Below are positions 37,599 to 45,945 of a stretch of 64,000 nucleotides of DNA, one piece after another. Made by a program: the position numbers and the translations under genes. The stretch covers positions 2,666,001-2,730,000 of the forward strand of contig NZ_CP098480.1 in NCBI RefSeq assembly GCF_023702715.1. The letters run 5' to 3'. Every line of letters begins with the position of its first letter. Position 1 is the first letter of the stretch. This DNA is from Acinetobacter sp. C32I (lineage in GTDB: Bacteria > Pseudomonadota > Gammaproteobacteria > Pseudomonadales > Moraxellaceae). A model generated the notes under the pieces. That model was not told the origin of the DNA and searched no databases. It worked only from the letters and a program-made list of their open reading frames with translations.

Positions 37599-38045
37599 AG
37601 CGTACCCTTCTTTCAACATGGCTCTTTCGAGCAACAAACAATCAATTCATTTTCTGCGATATTGCCGATTAACTCATACAAAGTTCAATGCTTCGCGAAA
37701 ACATTTTTCATGGCGAATTTGCAATATACGTCTTTCCTTTACAAGATTGCACCCTATAAAGTGTTTTCAGTTATTACACCTTCACCTAGCTTTGTAAAGC
37801 ACAAAAACTTTCCATTTCACCCAATTAATGAACTGTTTAGCACAAAACAGGGCAATGAGCAGACAAATTAGCACCACAAAAAAGCAAAAAACATGCCATA
37901 TAGGCATGTTTTTACTAAATCATTAAAAAAGTTAAAATAACATCAAGATATAAGGGAGGATAAGCTCATTTTTGCGCACAAAAATGCACCAAAAACTATC
38001 ATGGTGCTATAAAAAGAACCATTGATGCACACTAATGGTGCAATT
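37599..38045. other. Intergenic region upstream of gltB
   Basis: A 447-bp AT-rich stretch. It contains the terminator of the SPOR gene (37886-37913) and the gltB leader. Near 37985-38042 short inverted and direct repeats occur: GCACC...GGTGC, and ACCATT...AATGGT, with ATGGTGC twice. Their function is unknown. No gene is seen. Confidence 0.45.
37886..37913 (-). terminator. Terminator after the SPOR-domain gene
   Basis: Stem AAAAACATGCC/GGCATGTTTTT with a 5-nt loop ATATA; A-run and T-run on both sides make it symmetrical. Confidence 0.82.
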
Positions 38046-38912
38046 TTAATTAAAGGGGTCACTCACTTCACGCTTAGAAGCATCTGAATTTTCTTTTATT
38101 TTTTCAGCAGTTGCTGGTGGTTTCGGTGCAGATTGAGTTTGTTTTACATTCACCACATTACCCTGCGCATCACGCTGTGTGACTGTAGTTTTAACCGTAC
38201 TCGATGTATCTGTGCTACGCGCGCTGCTTGAGGTCGATGTTGTTCCAATCAATAAACTTTCATCTACGCGAGGCAATGCAGCAGGTCTTAATTGCACAGC
38301 ATAGAGCTGATTGGTTGCCGATTTCATTTCATCAGAACCCAAATCATTGACCAAGGCAGCATAACTAGATAGCTGGTGAGCGGTAGGTTGAATGGATTCA
38401 GGTAAGGCCAAATTCAATTGCGCAAATTGGCGACTTGCATCTTCAGCACTACCAAACACACCATACGCAAGCACATATTGCTCAACCTGATCTTCACCAC
38501 TCAAGCGAAAATACACAAACTTTCTGCGGTCTTCACGGTTTAACAAAAAGTTTTTAACAATCGCCTCATCTGAACTACGGAAAATTTCCATGGTCCATTG
38601 GCGCTGATTCTCTTTAATAAATTTGGTGCCACGGAATTCAGGTGCATGCTCATTGGAAACCACGACACGCGTGGTCAAATCCAAAGGCTTAACTTCATCT
38701 GAGAGAGCACCTAAATGTGTCGTGGCTGCAACTGTTTCAGGTTGAATCTGAATCTGGGCCTGAGTTTCATTTTCAGTTGGCTGTTGTTCTTTCACGAGCG
38801 CCTTACTATCCGTCACGCCCCAGAATATCAATGCAGCAATTAAACACGCCACAGCAAAAACGAGCCAGCTATATTGTTGAATATTTTGCCAAATTGATCG
38901 TGATACAGCCAT
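38046..38912 (-). CDS. SPOR-like membrane protein of the aroKB cluster (DamX-like position)
   Basis: A 288-residue bitopic membrane protein. It has a short cytoplasmic N-terminus, a transmembrane helix (about 14-32, SWLVFAVACLIAALIFWGV), a periplasmic linker rich in Gln/Glu, and a region at about 105-185 with the SPOR pattern (WTMEIFRSSDEAIVKNFL, YVLAYGVFGSAEDASRQFAQL, ESIQP). SPOR domains bind denuded peptidoglycan at the division septum. In enterobacteria damX follows aroK-aroB, the same place as here. A low-complexity Ser/Thr tail after the SPOR-like region is unusual, since SPOR is normally C-terminal. Confidence 0.78.
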   Translation of the reverse strand: MAVSRSIWQNIQQYSWLVFAVACLIAALIFWGVTDSKALVKEQQPTENETQAQIQIQPETVAATTHLGALSDEVKPLDLTTRVVVSNEHAPEFRGTKFIKENQRQWTMEIFRSSDEAIVKNFLLNREDRRKFVYFRLSGEDQVEQYVLAYGVFGSAEDASRQFAQLNLALPESIQPTAHQLSSYAALVNDLGSDEMKSATNQLYAVQLRPAALPRVDESLLIGTTSTSSSARSTDTSSTVKTTVTQRDAQGNVVNVKQTQSAPKPPATAEKIKENSDASKREVSDPFN

Positions 38913-38931
38913 GCTTTTCCCAAATGATTAA

Positions 38932-40014
38932 TTATGCAGATTGATTTGCAAGAATAGATTGTTTCATCAGCTCAACATCAAAGTCCTTGGTAATCACGGC
39001 TTGCCCTAATTTCTTCAATAAAACCAAGCGTAATTGACCATTTAAGACTTTTTTATCGTGCGACATATAAGCCAAGAATTCATCTAATGGAATTTTCGGA
39101 CATGATATCGGTAAATGAGCACGTTGAATGATATTTTTTGTACGTTGCAGATCTTCCGCAGAGATCCAACCTAAACGCTGCGACAAATCTGCCGCCATCA
39201 CCATTCCTGTTGCTACCGCCTCACCATGTAACCATGTGCCATAACCTAGATAGGATTCAATTGCATGACCGAAAGTATGCCCCAGATTAAGCAACGCACG
39301 CTCACCCTGTTCTTTTTCATCATTGGCCACGATACGTGCTTTATGCGCACATGAACGAAAGACTGCTTCAGCCAGTAAGTTTGCATCACGCCCAACTAAG
39401 GCATCTATGTTTTGCTCCAACCAAACCAAGAAATCAACATCGCCAAGCAAGGCATATTTAATCACTTCAGCCAAACCAGCAGACAATTCACGATCAGGCA
39501 AGGTATCCAGTTGGGCCATATCTGCAAGCACCACTTGTGGTTGCTGGAAAGCCCCCAACATATTTTTACCTAAGGGATGGTTAATTCCCGTCTTACCACC
39601 GACACTGGAATCCACTTGTGATAATAAAGTGGTGGGCACTTGTACAAAGTTCACACCACGCTGGAAACAAGCCGATGCAAAACCTGCCATATCCCCAATC
39701 ACGCCCCCACCTAGCGCCAATACCGTACAGTCGCGGTTAAAGCCCGCTTCCAGCAAAGCATCAAAAATCAAGTTTAGATGCTGCATATCTTTATATTTTT
39801 CGCCGTCTGGCAAGATGCACTGTGCAACCTGTTTATCCAATTGGGTTAAAGCATTGAGATAATGTTGTAGATAGAGTGGCGCAACCGTTGTATTGGACAC
39901 CAACATGACTTGTCGGCCGTGTAGATAGGGCTCAAGTAAGCTTTTAGGATCTAAATGACTGCCAATATAGATCGGATAACGACGATCACCTAACTCAACA
40001 TGTAACGTTTGCAT
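38932..40014 (-). CDS. aroB: 3-dehydroquinate synthase
   Basis: The second step of the shikimate pathway, DAHP to 3-dehydroquinate, NAD- and zinc-dependent. The 360-residue protein contains [58 protein letters not shown] and the metal-binding region [13 protein letters not shown] with HGEAVATGM. It lies 24 bp after aroK in the usual aroK-aroB order. Confidence 0.96.
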   Translation of the reverse strand: MQTLHVELGDRRYPIYIGSHLDPKSLLEPYLHGRQVMLVSNTTVAPLYLQHYLNALTQLDKQVAQCILPDGEKYKDMQHLNLIFDALLEAGFNRDCTVLALGGGVIGDMAGFASACFQRGVNFVQVPTTLLSQVDSSVGGKTGINHPLGKNMLGAFQQPQVVLADMAQLDTLPDRELSAGLAEVIKYALLGDVDFLVWLEQNIDALVGRDANLLAEAVFRSCAHKARIVANDEKEQGERALLNLGHTFGHAIESYLGYGTWLHGEAVATGMVMAADLSQRLGWISAEDLQRTKNIIQRAHLPISCPKIPLDEFLAYMSHDKKVLNGQLRLVLLKKLGQAVITKDFDVELMKQSILANQSA

Positions 40015-40038
40015 AAACTTAGACCAACCAGAAACGAC

Positions 40039-40596
40039 TTAAACTTGTTTAGATAAAATAACGTGCAAAATACGTTGCGCTAAATCTCGCGCTGCGCCTT
40101 GATTTGTTTCAATAATATAGTGCGCAACCTCACGATACAAAGGATCGCGGATTGCCAAGAGATCACGTAATTTTTGCTCTGGATTTTCGACTTGTAATAA
40201 TGGGCGATTTTTATCACGGTAGGTTCGCTGTAGTTGCAGCTCTACAGGCGTATAAAGATAAACAACAATGCCACGTTGTTTTAGAAATTCTCGATTTTTC
40301 GGTTGAGTAACAGCACCACCACCCGTCGCCAGTACCAATAATGGGCGTGAGGTTAAGTCATTTAAAACATTGGTTTCACGTAAACGAAATCCGACTTCAC
40401 CTTCCTTTTCAAAAATCCAAGGAATAGTCGCACCTGTTTTACGTTCAATTTCATGATCACTATCAATAAAATCTCGACCTAACAATTCTGCTAAATGTCG
40501 GCCAACTGTTGTTTTTCCTGCCCCCATCGGCCCTACCAAATAAACATTTGGTAGGGTTTCAAACGCTTTGCTTGGCAACGCGCCACCTATATTCAT
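40039..40596 (-). CDS. aroK: Shikimate kinase
   Basis: Phosphorylates shikimate at the 3-OH with ATP. The 185-residue protein contains the P-loop GPMGAGKT at 22-29, shikimate-binding DSD (FIDSDHEIE), FRLRE, and ATGGGAV, plus the lid RDKNRPLL. The ATG at 40596 has no ribosome site. A TTG six codons later (LPSKAFETLP) is preceded by AGGTGG and may be the true start. It follows pilQ by 19 bp, joining the pilMNOPQ operon to aroK-aroB as in many gammaproteobacteria. Confidence 0.95.
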   Translation of the reverse strand: MNIGGALPSKAFETLPNVYLVGPMGAGKTTVGRHLAELLGRDFIDSDHEIERKTGATIPWIFEKEGEVGFRLRETNVLNDLTSRPLLVLATGGGAVTQPKNREFLKQRGIVVYLYTPVELQLQRTYRDKNRPLLQVENPEQKLRDLLAIRDPLYREVAHYIIETNQGAARDLAQRILHVILSKQV

Positions 40597-40615
40597 TGCA
40601 ATTATTGAAAATATA

Positions 40616-42787
40616 TTAATGATTTCTGGTCAAAGTGTCATTAACAATTCTCGGTGTCACAAAAATAAGCAGTTCACGTTTATTATCAGTTTTTCGTTCT
40701 CTACGGAATAATTTACCTAAGTAAGGAATATCACCCAAGAATGGTACTTTAGTTTGTGAGTTAATATTTTCTTGCTCAAAAATACCACCTAAAACCACTG
40801 TTTCACCATTATCCACCAGCACATTAGTGTCAATCGAATTTTTATTTATCGTCAACTGGCCTGTTGGCGTTGGGTTACTCGGTGAATCTTTGGTAATGTT
40901 GAGTTTCATCATGACTTTACCTTCAGGCGTAATACTTGGCGTCACATCCAAGCTTAAAGTCGCATCGATAAATTCTGTTTTAGGAACAGCACTAGCACCA
41001 CCACCTGTAGAAGATGCATATGGAATTTTTGTTCCTGATTCAATTTTTGCAGCTTGCTTATCAGCAGTCATTACTTTTGGTGTTGAAATAACTTCACCAT
41101 AACCATCTGCTTGTACTGCAGATAACTCTAGGTCAAGCATAAAGTCAGAAAGACTGATCAAACCAAAAGCTATACGGCTCGCTCCTGGTGTTACCGCCCC
41201 CAAATCCACATTCAGATTATCTGGTCGTTCAATTTCATATTTCCAACCCCCATTATCACCTTTTTGAGGATCTCGTAAATTCCATAATGTCGTATCACTC
41301 CCCCCCACTAAGAGATCATTATTATTGCTAATCCCTTGAGACAAGATTCCCCACTTTACCCCCATTTCTTTAGTGAAATCGGTACTAGCACTGACAATAC
41401 GTGCCTCAATCATCACCTGTTTAACTGACACATCAAGTAAGTCAACCATCTTACGAATCTGATCAATTTTCTGCGAAGTATCATTTACAATTAAAGTATT
41501 CGTCCGTGGATCAACTGACACAGTTCCACGTGGACTCAATAATCCTCCGGCCAATGTATCATTTCCACTTAAACCTGAACTATTGTTACTATTATTATTT
41601 TTTCCTTGGGTGATTAGTTTTTCAATTTCAACTGCTTTCGCATAGCTTAATGTAATGTACTCCGTTTGTAGAGGAGCTAACTTGATACTCTGGGCTAAGG
41701 CCTTAGCCTCCTCTTCCTCTGACTTAATCAGTTCTGAAACAGGCGCAATCCAGATTACATTACCATTGCGACGCTTATCTAGACTTTTGGTTTTTAGCAC
41801 AATATCAAGTGCTTGATCCCAAGGAACATCTTTAAGTCGCAAAGTAATATTACCCTGAACCGTATCCGCTGCGACCATATTAATGCCAGTAAAATCAGCC
41901 AGCAACTGTAATACACGGCGTACTTCAATATCTTGGAAATCTAATGAAATCTTATTACCCGTATAAGCTTGTGTCTTGGCTTTTGTTGGTGATTTATCTT
42001 CAGGGCGTTTTAGACTAATAGTGAGTTTATTCTCTGCTTGATAGGCCATATATTCATAGCTACCTGCAGATTGAATGGTAATCACGCCATTGCCTTTATC
42101 ATTATAAGCATCAATACTTGCAACAGGAGTTGCGAAATCATTGGTATTTAAACGACGCGCTAAATGAGTCGGAATTTTATTCCCTGCCGTACGCACTACA
42201 ATTTTACTGCCTTGTTGTTGTACATCGACGGGTGTGTTATTCCCGAGCAAATCAATCACAACCAAGCCTTCACCTTGATTCCCTCGCTGGAAACCAATAT
42301 TGGAAACGCCTTGCTGTACTTGACGCGCTGTGGCAGCAGGCGTATTTATCGCAGCAGGTTTGGCTGAGTTAATTTTCAGTACAAATGTATTACCTTCAAC
42401 TCGTGTGGTAAACGCACCTGCATCTTTTAGGTTGACTATTACACGTGAACGTTGATCATCTGATGCAATGTCGATCGAGCTCGCTTCAGCAGTTGATACT
42501 GGAATCGAGTTTTGTTTTAAGCTTTGTTGCGCTTTATCAAAATCTAAAATCAAACGCGACGGTTGCTCTAACTGATAAGCTTGCGGTTGTGGTGGAAGGC
42601 CATTAAACATTACACGAATTTCCGTGCCTTGATCGGCCAAACTCATCGGTACAATATTAGTCATACTCACTTGCGCTGACGCCACTTGCATCACCGCAAT
42701 CGCAACAGCACCCATAGAAAATTGACGGAATGCATGATTCATGGTCTTCGCTTCCCCAAATAAAGAATCTTTAAACTGTTTTTTCAT
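40616..42787 (-). CDS. pilQ: Type IV pilus secretin PilQ
   Basis: The outer-membrane secretin ring through which the pilus is extruded and DNA taken up. From the ATG at 42787 (AAGGGA six bases upstream) it is 723 residues. An ATG 15 codons on (MNHAFRQFSMG) has GGGGAAG upstream and may be the signal-peptide start. AMIN domains (peptidoglycan binding) occupy the first half, then a secretin/TonB short N-terminal domain (ISLDFQDIEVRRVLQLLADFTGINMV), an NolW-type domain, and the C-terminal secretin domain with VPFLGDIPYLGKLFR. A G7 run is present in the coding strand (plus 41300-41306). Confidence 0.95.
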   Translation of the reverse strand: MKKQFKDSLFGEAKTMNHAFRQFSMGAVAIAVMQVASAQVSMTNIVPMSLADQGTEIRVMFNGLPPQPQAYQLEQPSRLILDFDKAQQSLKQNSIPVSTAEASSIDIASDDQRSRVIVNLKDAGAFTTRVEGNTFVLKINSAKPAAINTPAATARQVQQGVSNIGFQRGNQGEGLVVIDLLGNNTPVDVQQQGSKIVVRTAGNKIPTHLARRLNTNDFATPVASIDAYNDKGNGVITIQSAGSYEYMAYQAENKLTISLKRPEDKSPTKAKTQAYTGNKISLDFQDIEVRRVLQLLADFTGINMVAADTVQGNITLRLKDVPWDQALDIVLKTKSLDKRRNGNVIWIAPVSELIKSEEEEAKALAQSIKLAPLQTEYITLSYAKAVEIEKLITQGKNNNSNNSSGLSGNDTLAGGLLSPRGTVSVDPRTNTLIVNDTSQKIDQIRKMVDLLDVSVKQVMIEARIVSASTDFTKEMGVKWGILSQGISNNNDLLVGGSDTTLWNLRDPQKGDNGGWKYEIERPDNLNVDLGAVTPGASRIAFGLISLSDFMLDLELSAVQADGYGEVISTPKVMTADKQAAKIESGTKIPYASSTGGGASAVPKTEFIDATLSLDVTPSITPEGKVMMKLNITKDSPSNPTPTGQLTINKNSIDTNVLVDNGETVVLGGIFEQENINSQTKVPFLGDIPYLGKLFRRERKTDNKRELLIFVTPRIVNDTLTRNH

Positions 42788-42803
42788 TGTTATTCCCTTA
42801 ATC

Positions 42804-43331
42804 TTACGGCGCTGGCCCAATTAAAACGAGTGTACGAGGTCTCTCGACATAACCTTCTCGTCCATCAGGTACAATCTCCACCAAATCAATCTGAGTCGGG
42901 CTAATTTTAATAATACGCCCTTGGTTCATACCCAAATAACTACCAACTTGCACCCTTTCAATTTGACCATCTGGCGTTTGAATCAAGGCAATGGTATTAC
43001 TGGTTTTGCCACGCATGCTGCCCTTCATGTTCAATGATTCCAGCGCATAACTCTCTAAGGGTTGTGGCTGGCGATTAAAGTTCGGATAAACTCGCTTACC
43101 CGCCATAATCCTCAATTCAGCCGCCAAAGAACTTGGCATAAATGGACTTTTAAGCTGATGCGCCGCATAGTTAAACAAGGGTACTGGCGTGAAGACTGGT
43201 GCTGGCTCAATTGGTAATGGTGGCTGATTACGAATTTCAGCCATCTGCTGATTCACCGCATCAATACGAGAATCACACCCTACCAAACTCGCCCCAATCA
43301 AAAAACCCAGTAATAATTTATAATTATTCAC
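42804..43331 (-). CDS. pilP: Type IV pilus lipoprotein PilP
   Basis: A 175-residue lipoprotein linking the PilN/PilO inner-membrane complex to PilQ. Lipobox LVGC at about 16-19. The PilP beta-domain (ESLNMKGSMRGKTSNTIALIQTPDGQIERVQVGSYLGMNQGRI region) is typical. The start is GTG, with GGAGG nine bases upstream. It lies between pilO and pilQ. Confidence 0.94.
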   Translation of the reverse strand: MNNYKLLLGFLIGASLVGCDSRIDAVNQQMAEIRNQPPLPIEPAPVFTPVPLFNYAAHQLKSPFMPSSLAAELRIMAGKRVYPNFNRQPQPLESYALESLNMKGSMRGKTSNTIALIQTPDGQIERVQVGSYLGMNQGRIIKISPTQIDLVEIVPDGREGYVERPRTLVLIGPAP

Positions 43332-43333
43332 TA

Positions 43334-44077
43334 CTATTTTCCTCCTTGCGCAGGTGGAGTAGTTGCTGCTTGTGCGGCTGGTGTACCTGCAGCATTATTT
43401 ATTTGCTCATCCGTTCCAACATAACGATAGGTTTTTGCTTTAACGGTATAGTTCACCACAGGAATATCAGATTTTTTCTGTGTGTCTTCTTTCGCTTCAA
43501 CCGTGAAATCATGCAGAGTTACAATACGTGGTAGAGCGGCAATCCCTGTAACAAAAGCACCAAAAGCATGATAATCACCTGTCGCATCAATACTAATCGG
43601 CTGCTCAATAAAGAACTCTTGCTTCACTTCACTTTCTAGACGGATATTTTTAAATTTCAGTCCAGAGTTCACACCGGTTAAGTTAATATCCTCAACTAAA
43701 CTTGGAATTTCAGTTTCTTTTGGCAACTGTTCTAACTGCTGATTAAAGTTCGCTTCCATTTCTTGTAATTGCGCTTGATATTGTTGCAAGTTCCTTAATT
43801 TTGAGTCTTTTTCTCTAAACTCATTCAGCAAACTTTGTTCCTGTGCTTGAGCATTTGCAATCGATTCAAGTTGTGACTTAATCACCACAAAATAACCTAA
43901 TGCAGCAACTGCCAAGAATACGAAAATCCAGCAGGTGATTTTGACCGACAACGGCCAACTGCCATAATTATTCATATCCAACGTGTTGAACTGTTGGAAG
44001 AACTGATCCACCGTCATTTTCTTTTTCTTTACAGCAACGGTGTCTTGATTTAAATCATCAGCTTTATCTAACTTCAT
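43334..44077 (-). CDS. pilO: Type IV pilus inner-membrane protein PilO
   Basis: A 247-residue bitopic protein. It has a cytoplasmic N-terminus, a transmembrane helix (about 47-66), a coiled coil (about 68-120) and a ferredoxin-like periplasmic domain. It forms heterodimers with PilN. The start overlaps the pilN stop by four bases (ATGA). A Pro/Ala/Gln-rich C-terminal tail is present. Confidence 0.93.
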   Translation of the reverse strand: MKLDKADDLNQDTVAVKKKKMTVDQFFQQFNTLDMNNYGSWPLSVKITCWIFVFLAVAALGYFVVIKSQLESIANAQAQEQSLLNEFREKDSKLRNLQQYQAQLQEMEANFNQQLEQLPKETEIPSLVEDINLTGVNSGLKFKNIRLESEVKQEFFIEQPISIDATGDYHAFGAFVTGIAALPRIVTLHDFTVEAKEDTQKKSDIPVVNYTVKAKTYRYVGTDEQINNAAGTPAAQAATTPPAQGGK

Positions 44078-44724
44078 TTTGTCACCCCGACTACCCCTGA
44101 TGCCGCTGCTTCTGACGTTGCTGCAACTTCCGCTGTTGTCCCGATTTCACCTAAATCTACAGTGACCACAAAACTGCCATAATTTTCCTCTACACGAGGC
44201 ACCAACGAGGTTGCTGCTTTGTCTTTATTGCTGTTTTCATCTACAGCAAGGAAAGAGTTCATAAAGGCATTACGATACCAAGGAGAAGCCTCTAAATTAC
44301 GTAACAGCTCAGCCACGGTATTTGGACTTTCAGCTTTGCCTTCAATCGAGAATTTATCTCCAGTACGGCTAAACTTGGTTAAGTACATGGTTGGAGGGGT
44401 GACCCGAACCAATTCATCGACCAAACGAACCGTAATTGGACGTTGTCCCTGTAAACCTTGAATCAGCTTCATACGCTCAATAATGGCATTACGGCGTTCT
44501 TGCAGACCGTCTAGTGCTTTAAGTTGTGTATCCAAGTTTTGGTTGGTACTCACAATCAGTTGATTGGCTTGTTCCTGATCATCGAGTTTATGATCAAAAT
44601 ACATCCACCCCGAAAATACCGATGCAACCCCTAATACAGCCACCGCAACACAAAATGCGACAAACTGTTTCTTTCGTTGTTCTCTTAGCTCATCACGCCA
44701 AGGGAGTAAGTTAATCTTTGCCAT
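44074..44724 (-). CDS. pilN: Type IV pilus inner-membrane protein PilN
   Basis: A 216-residue protein. The N-terminal INLLPWR motif (4-10), which binds PilM, is followed by a transmembrane helix (about 23-43), a coiled coil and a periplasmic ferredoxin-like domain. The start shares one base with the pilM stop (TAATG). An Ala-rich C-terminal tail is present. Confidence 0.94.
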   Translation of the reverse strand: MAKINLLPWRDELREQRKKQFVAFCVAVAVLGVASVFSGWMYFDHKLDDQEQANQLIVSTNQNLDTQLKALDGLQERRNAIIERMKLIQGLQGQRPITVRLVDELVRVTPPTMYLTKFSRTGDKFSIEGKAESPNTVAELLRNLEASPWYRNAFMNSFLAVDENSNKDKAATSLVPRVEENYGSFVVTVDLGEIGTTAEVAATSEAAASGVVGVTK

Positions 44725-45782
44725 TAATCAAAACTCCTCAATGCCAAACCACATGCCACCATCAAAGAGGAAGCATCGTTTTCAATTTTTTTAATATCAA
44801 TTTGAGAAGAAAAACCCATTTGTAGGAATGGATTGGCAATGGTGACCCGATAACCGAGCTTTTGTTGTAATAACTTGGCTAGACCTGGAATATTGGCATT
44901 CCCGCCCGCCAGCAAAATATGATCAATTTCATTAAATTGAGAAGACGAAAAGAAGAATTGCAGTGAACGTGCTGCTTGTTGAACCACTGCATCCAAGAAG
45001 GGTTCAAGCACTTCGGTATCGTAATCATCTGGCAAGGTGCGTTCTTTCTTCGCACGACCCGCTTCTTCAAATGATAGTCCATAGCGACTCTGTACATCTT
45101 GAGTCAGTTGACGACCGCCAAACACTTGCTCACGCGTATAGATGATCTTGCCTTTTTGCATCACCGAAAGGGTGGTCATGGTATGGCCAATATCTAAGAT
45201 CCCCACCGTATTTGCACCCATTGGCAGCGTATCAGCAAATACACTGAATGCACGCTCCATGGCATAACTTTCAACTTCAGCAATTTTTGCTGTTAAGCCC
45301 GCCAGTTCCAAGACTTCAACACGTGTATCGACATTCTCGGTGCGTGTTGCAACCAAGAGGACATTGACCCGATTTGGATTCGCTAGGCGATCAGGTAAAA
45401 CTTCAAAATCAAGACTTACTTCATCTAATGGGAACGGAATGTATTGCTCAGCATCCATACGGATTTGAACTTCACGCTCTTCATCCGTCATGTCAGCATC
45501 CATCTCAATGATCTTGTTAATGACCATCGATGTTGGCACTGCAATCGCGACATTGGTGGTGTGAGGATTCGCAAGGTTGACGACTCTCTCAAGTGCATCA
45601 CCTACCGCCTCTGGATTCAGTATGCTTTTTTCCACCACACTGCTTTCAGGCAATGGCATCACCGCATAACTTTCAACCCAATATCTACCGTTCTTTACAG
45701 AGAGCTCCAATAACTTAACAGTTGTCGAACTAATATCGACACCCACTAACCCCTTATTTGGTTTACGATATAACCTGAGCAC
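44724..45782 (-). CDS. pilM: Type IV pilus assembly ATPase-like protein PilM
   Basis: A 352-residue cytoplasmic actin-like protein that binds ATP and PilN's N-terminus. FtsA/MreB-type motifs: LVGVDISSTTVKLLEL (phosphate 1), NTVGILDIGHTMTTLSV (phosphate 2) and HILLAGGNANIPGL (adenosine). The start is GTG, with AGGA seven bases upstream. It is the first gene of pilMNOPQ and divergent from the PBP1A gene. Confidence 0.94.
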   Translation of the reverse strand: MLRLYRKPNKGLVGVDISSTTVKLLELSVKNGRYWVESYAVMPLPESSVVEKSILNPEAVGDALERVVNLANPHTTNVAIAVPTSMVINKIIEMDADMTDEEREVQIRMDAEQYIPFPLDEVSLDFEVLPDRLANPNRVNVLLVATRTENVDTRVEVLELAGLTAKIAEVESYAMERAFSVFADTLPMGANTVGILDIGHTMTTLSVMQKGKIIYTREQVFGGRQLTQDVQSRYGLSFEEAGRAKKERTLPDDYDTEVLEPFLDAVVQQAARSLQFFFSSSQFNEIDHILLAGGNANIPGLAKLLQQKLGYRVTIANPFLQMGFSSQIDIKKIENDASSLMVACGLALRSFD

Positions 45783-45945
45783 AGTACTTTCCTATTTATT
45801 TTTTTATCCCCAAAAATACAACACACTAATTTTGTTTTGGTCTTTAATTGCTACGGATACAATAACTCATCTAACAATCCGCATGTCTAAAGGATATACT
45901 GACCACAATTAGTTTGCCATTCGCTCTTATTAAAACTTACTTATT

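Noticed and set aside
39323..39862. Plus-strand reading frame of 179 codons opposite aroB
   Set aside because: It lies entirely inside the well-conserved aroB gene on the other strand, has no ribosome site and no recognisable domain.
45783..45945. Divergent promoters between pilM and mrcA
   Set aside because: Both must lie here, but no -35/-10 pair with good matches and spacing could be chosen by eye.
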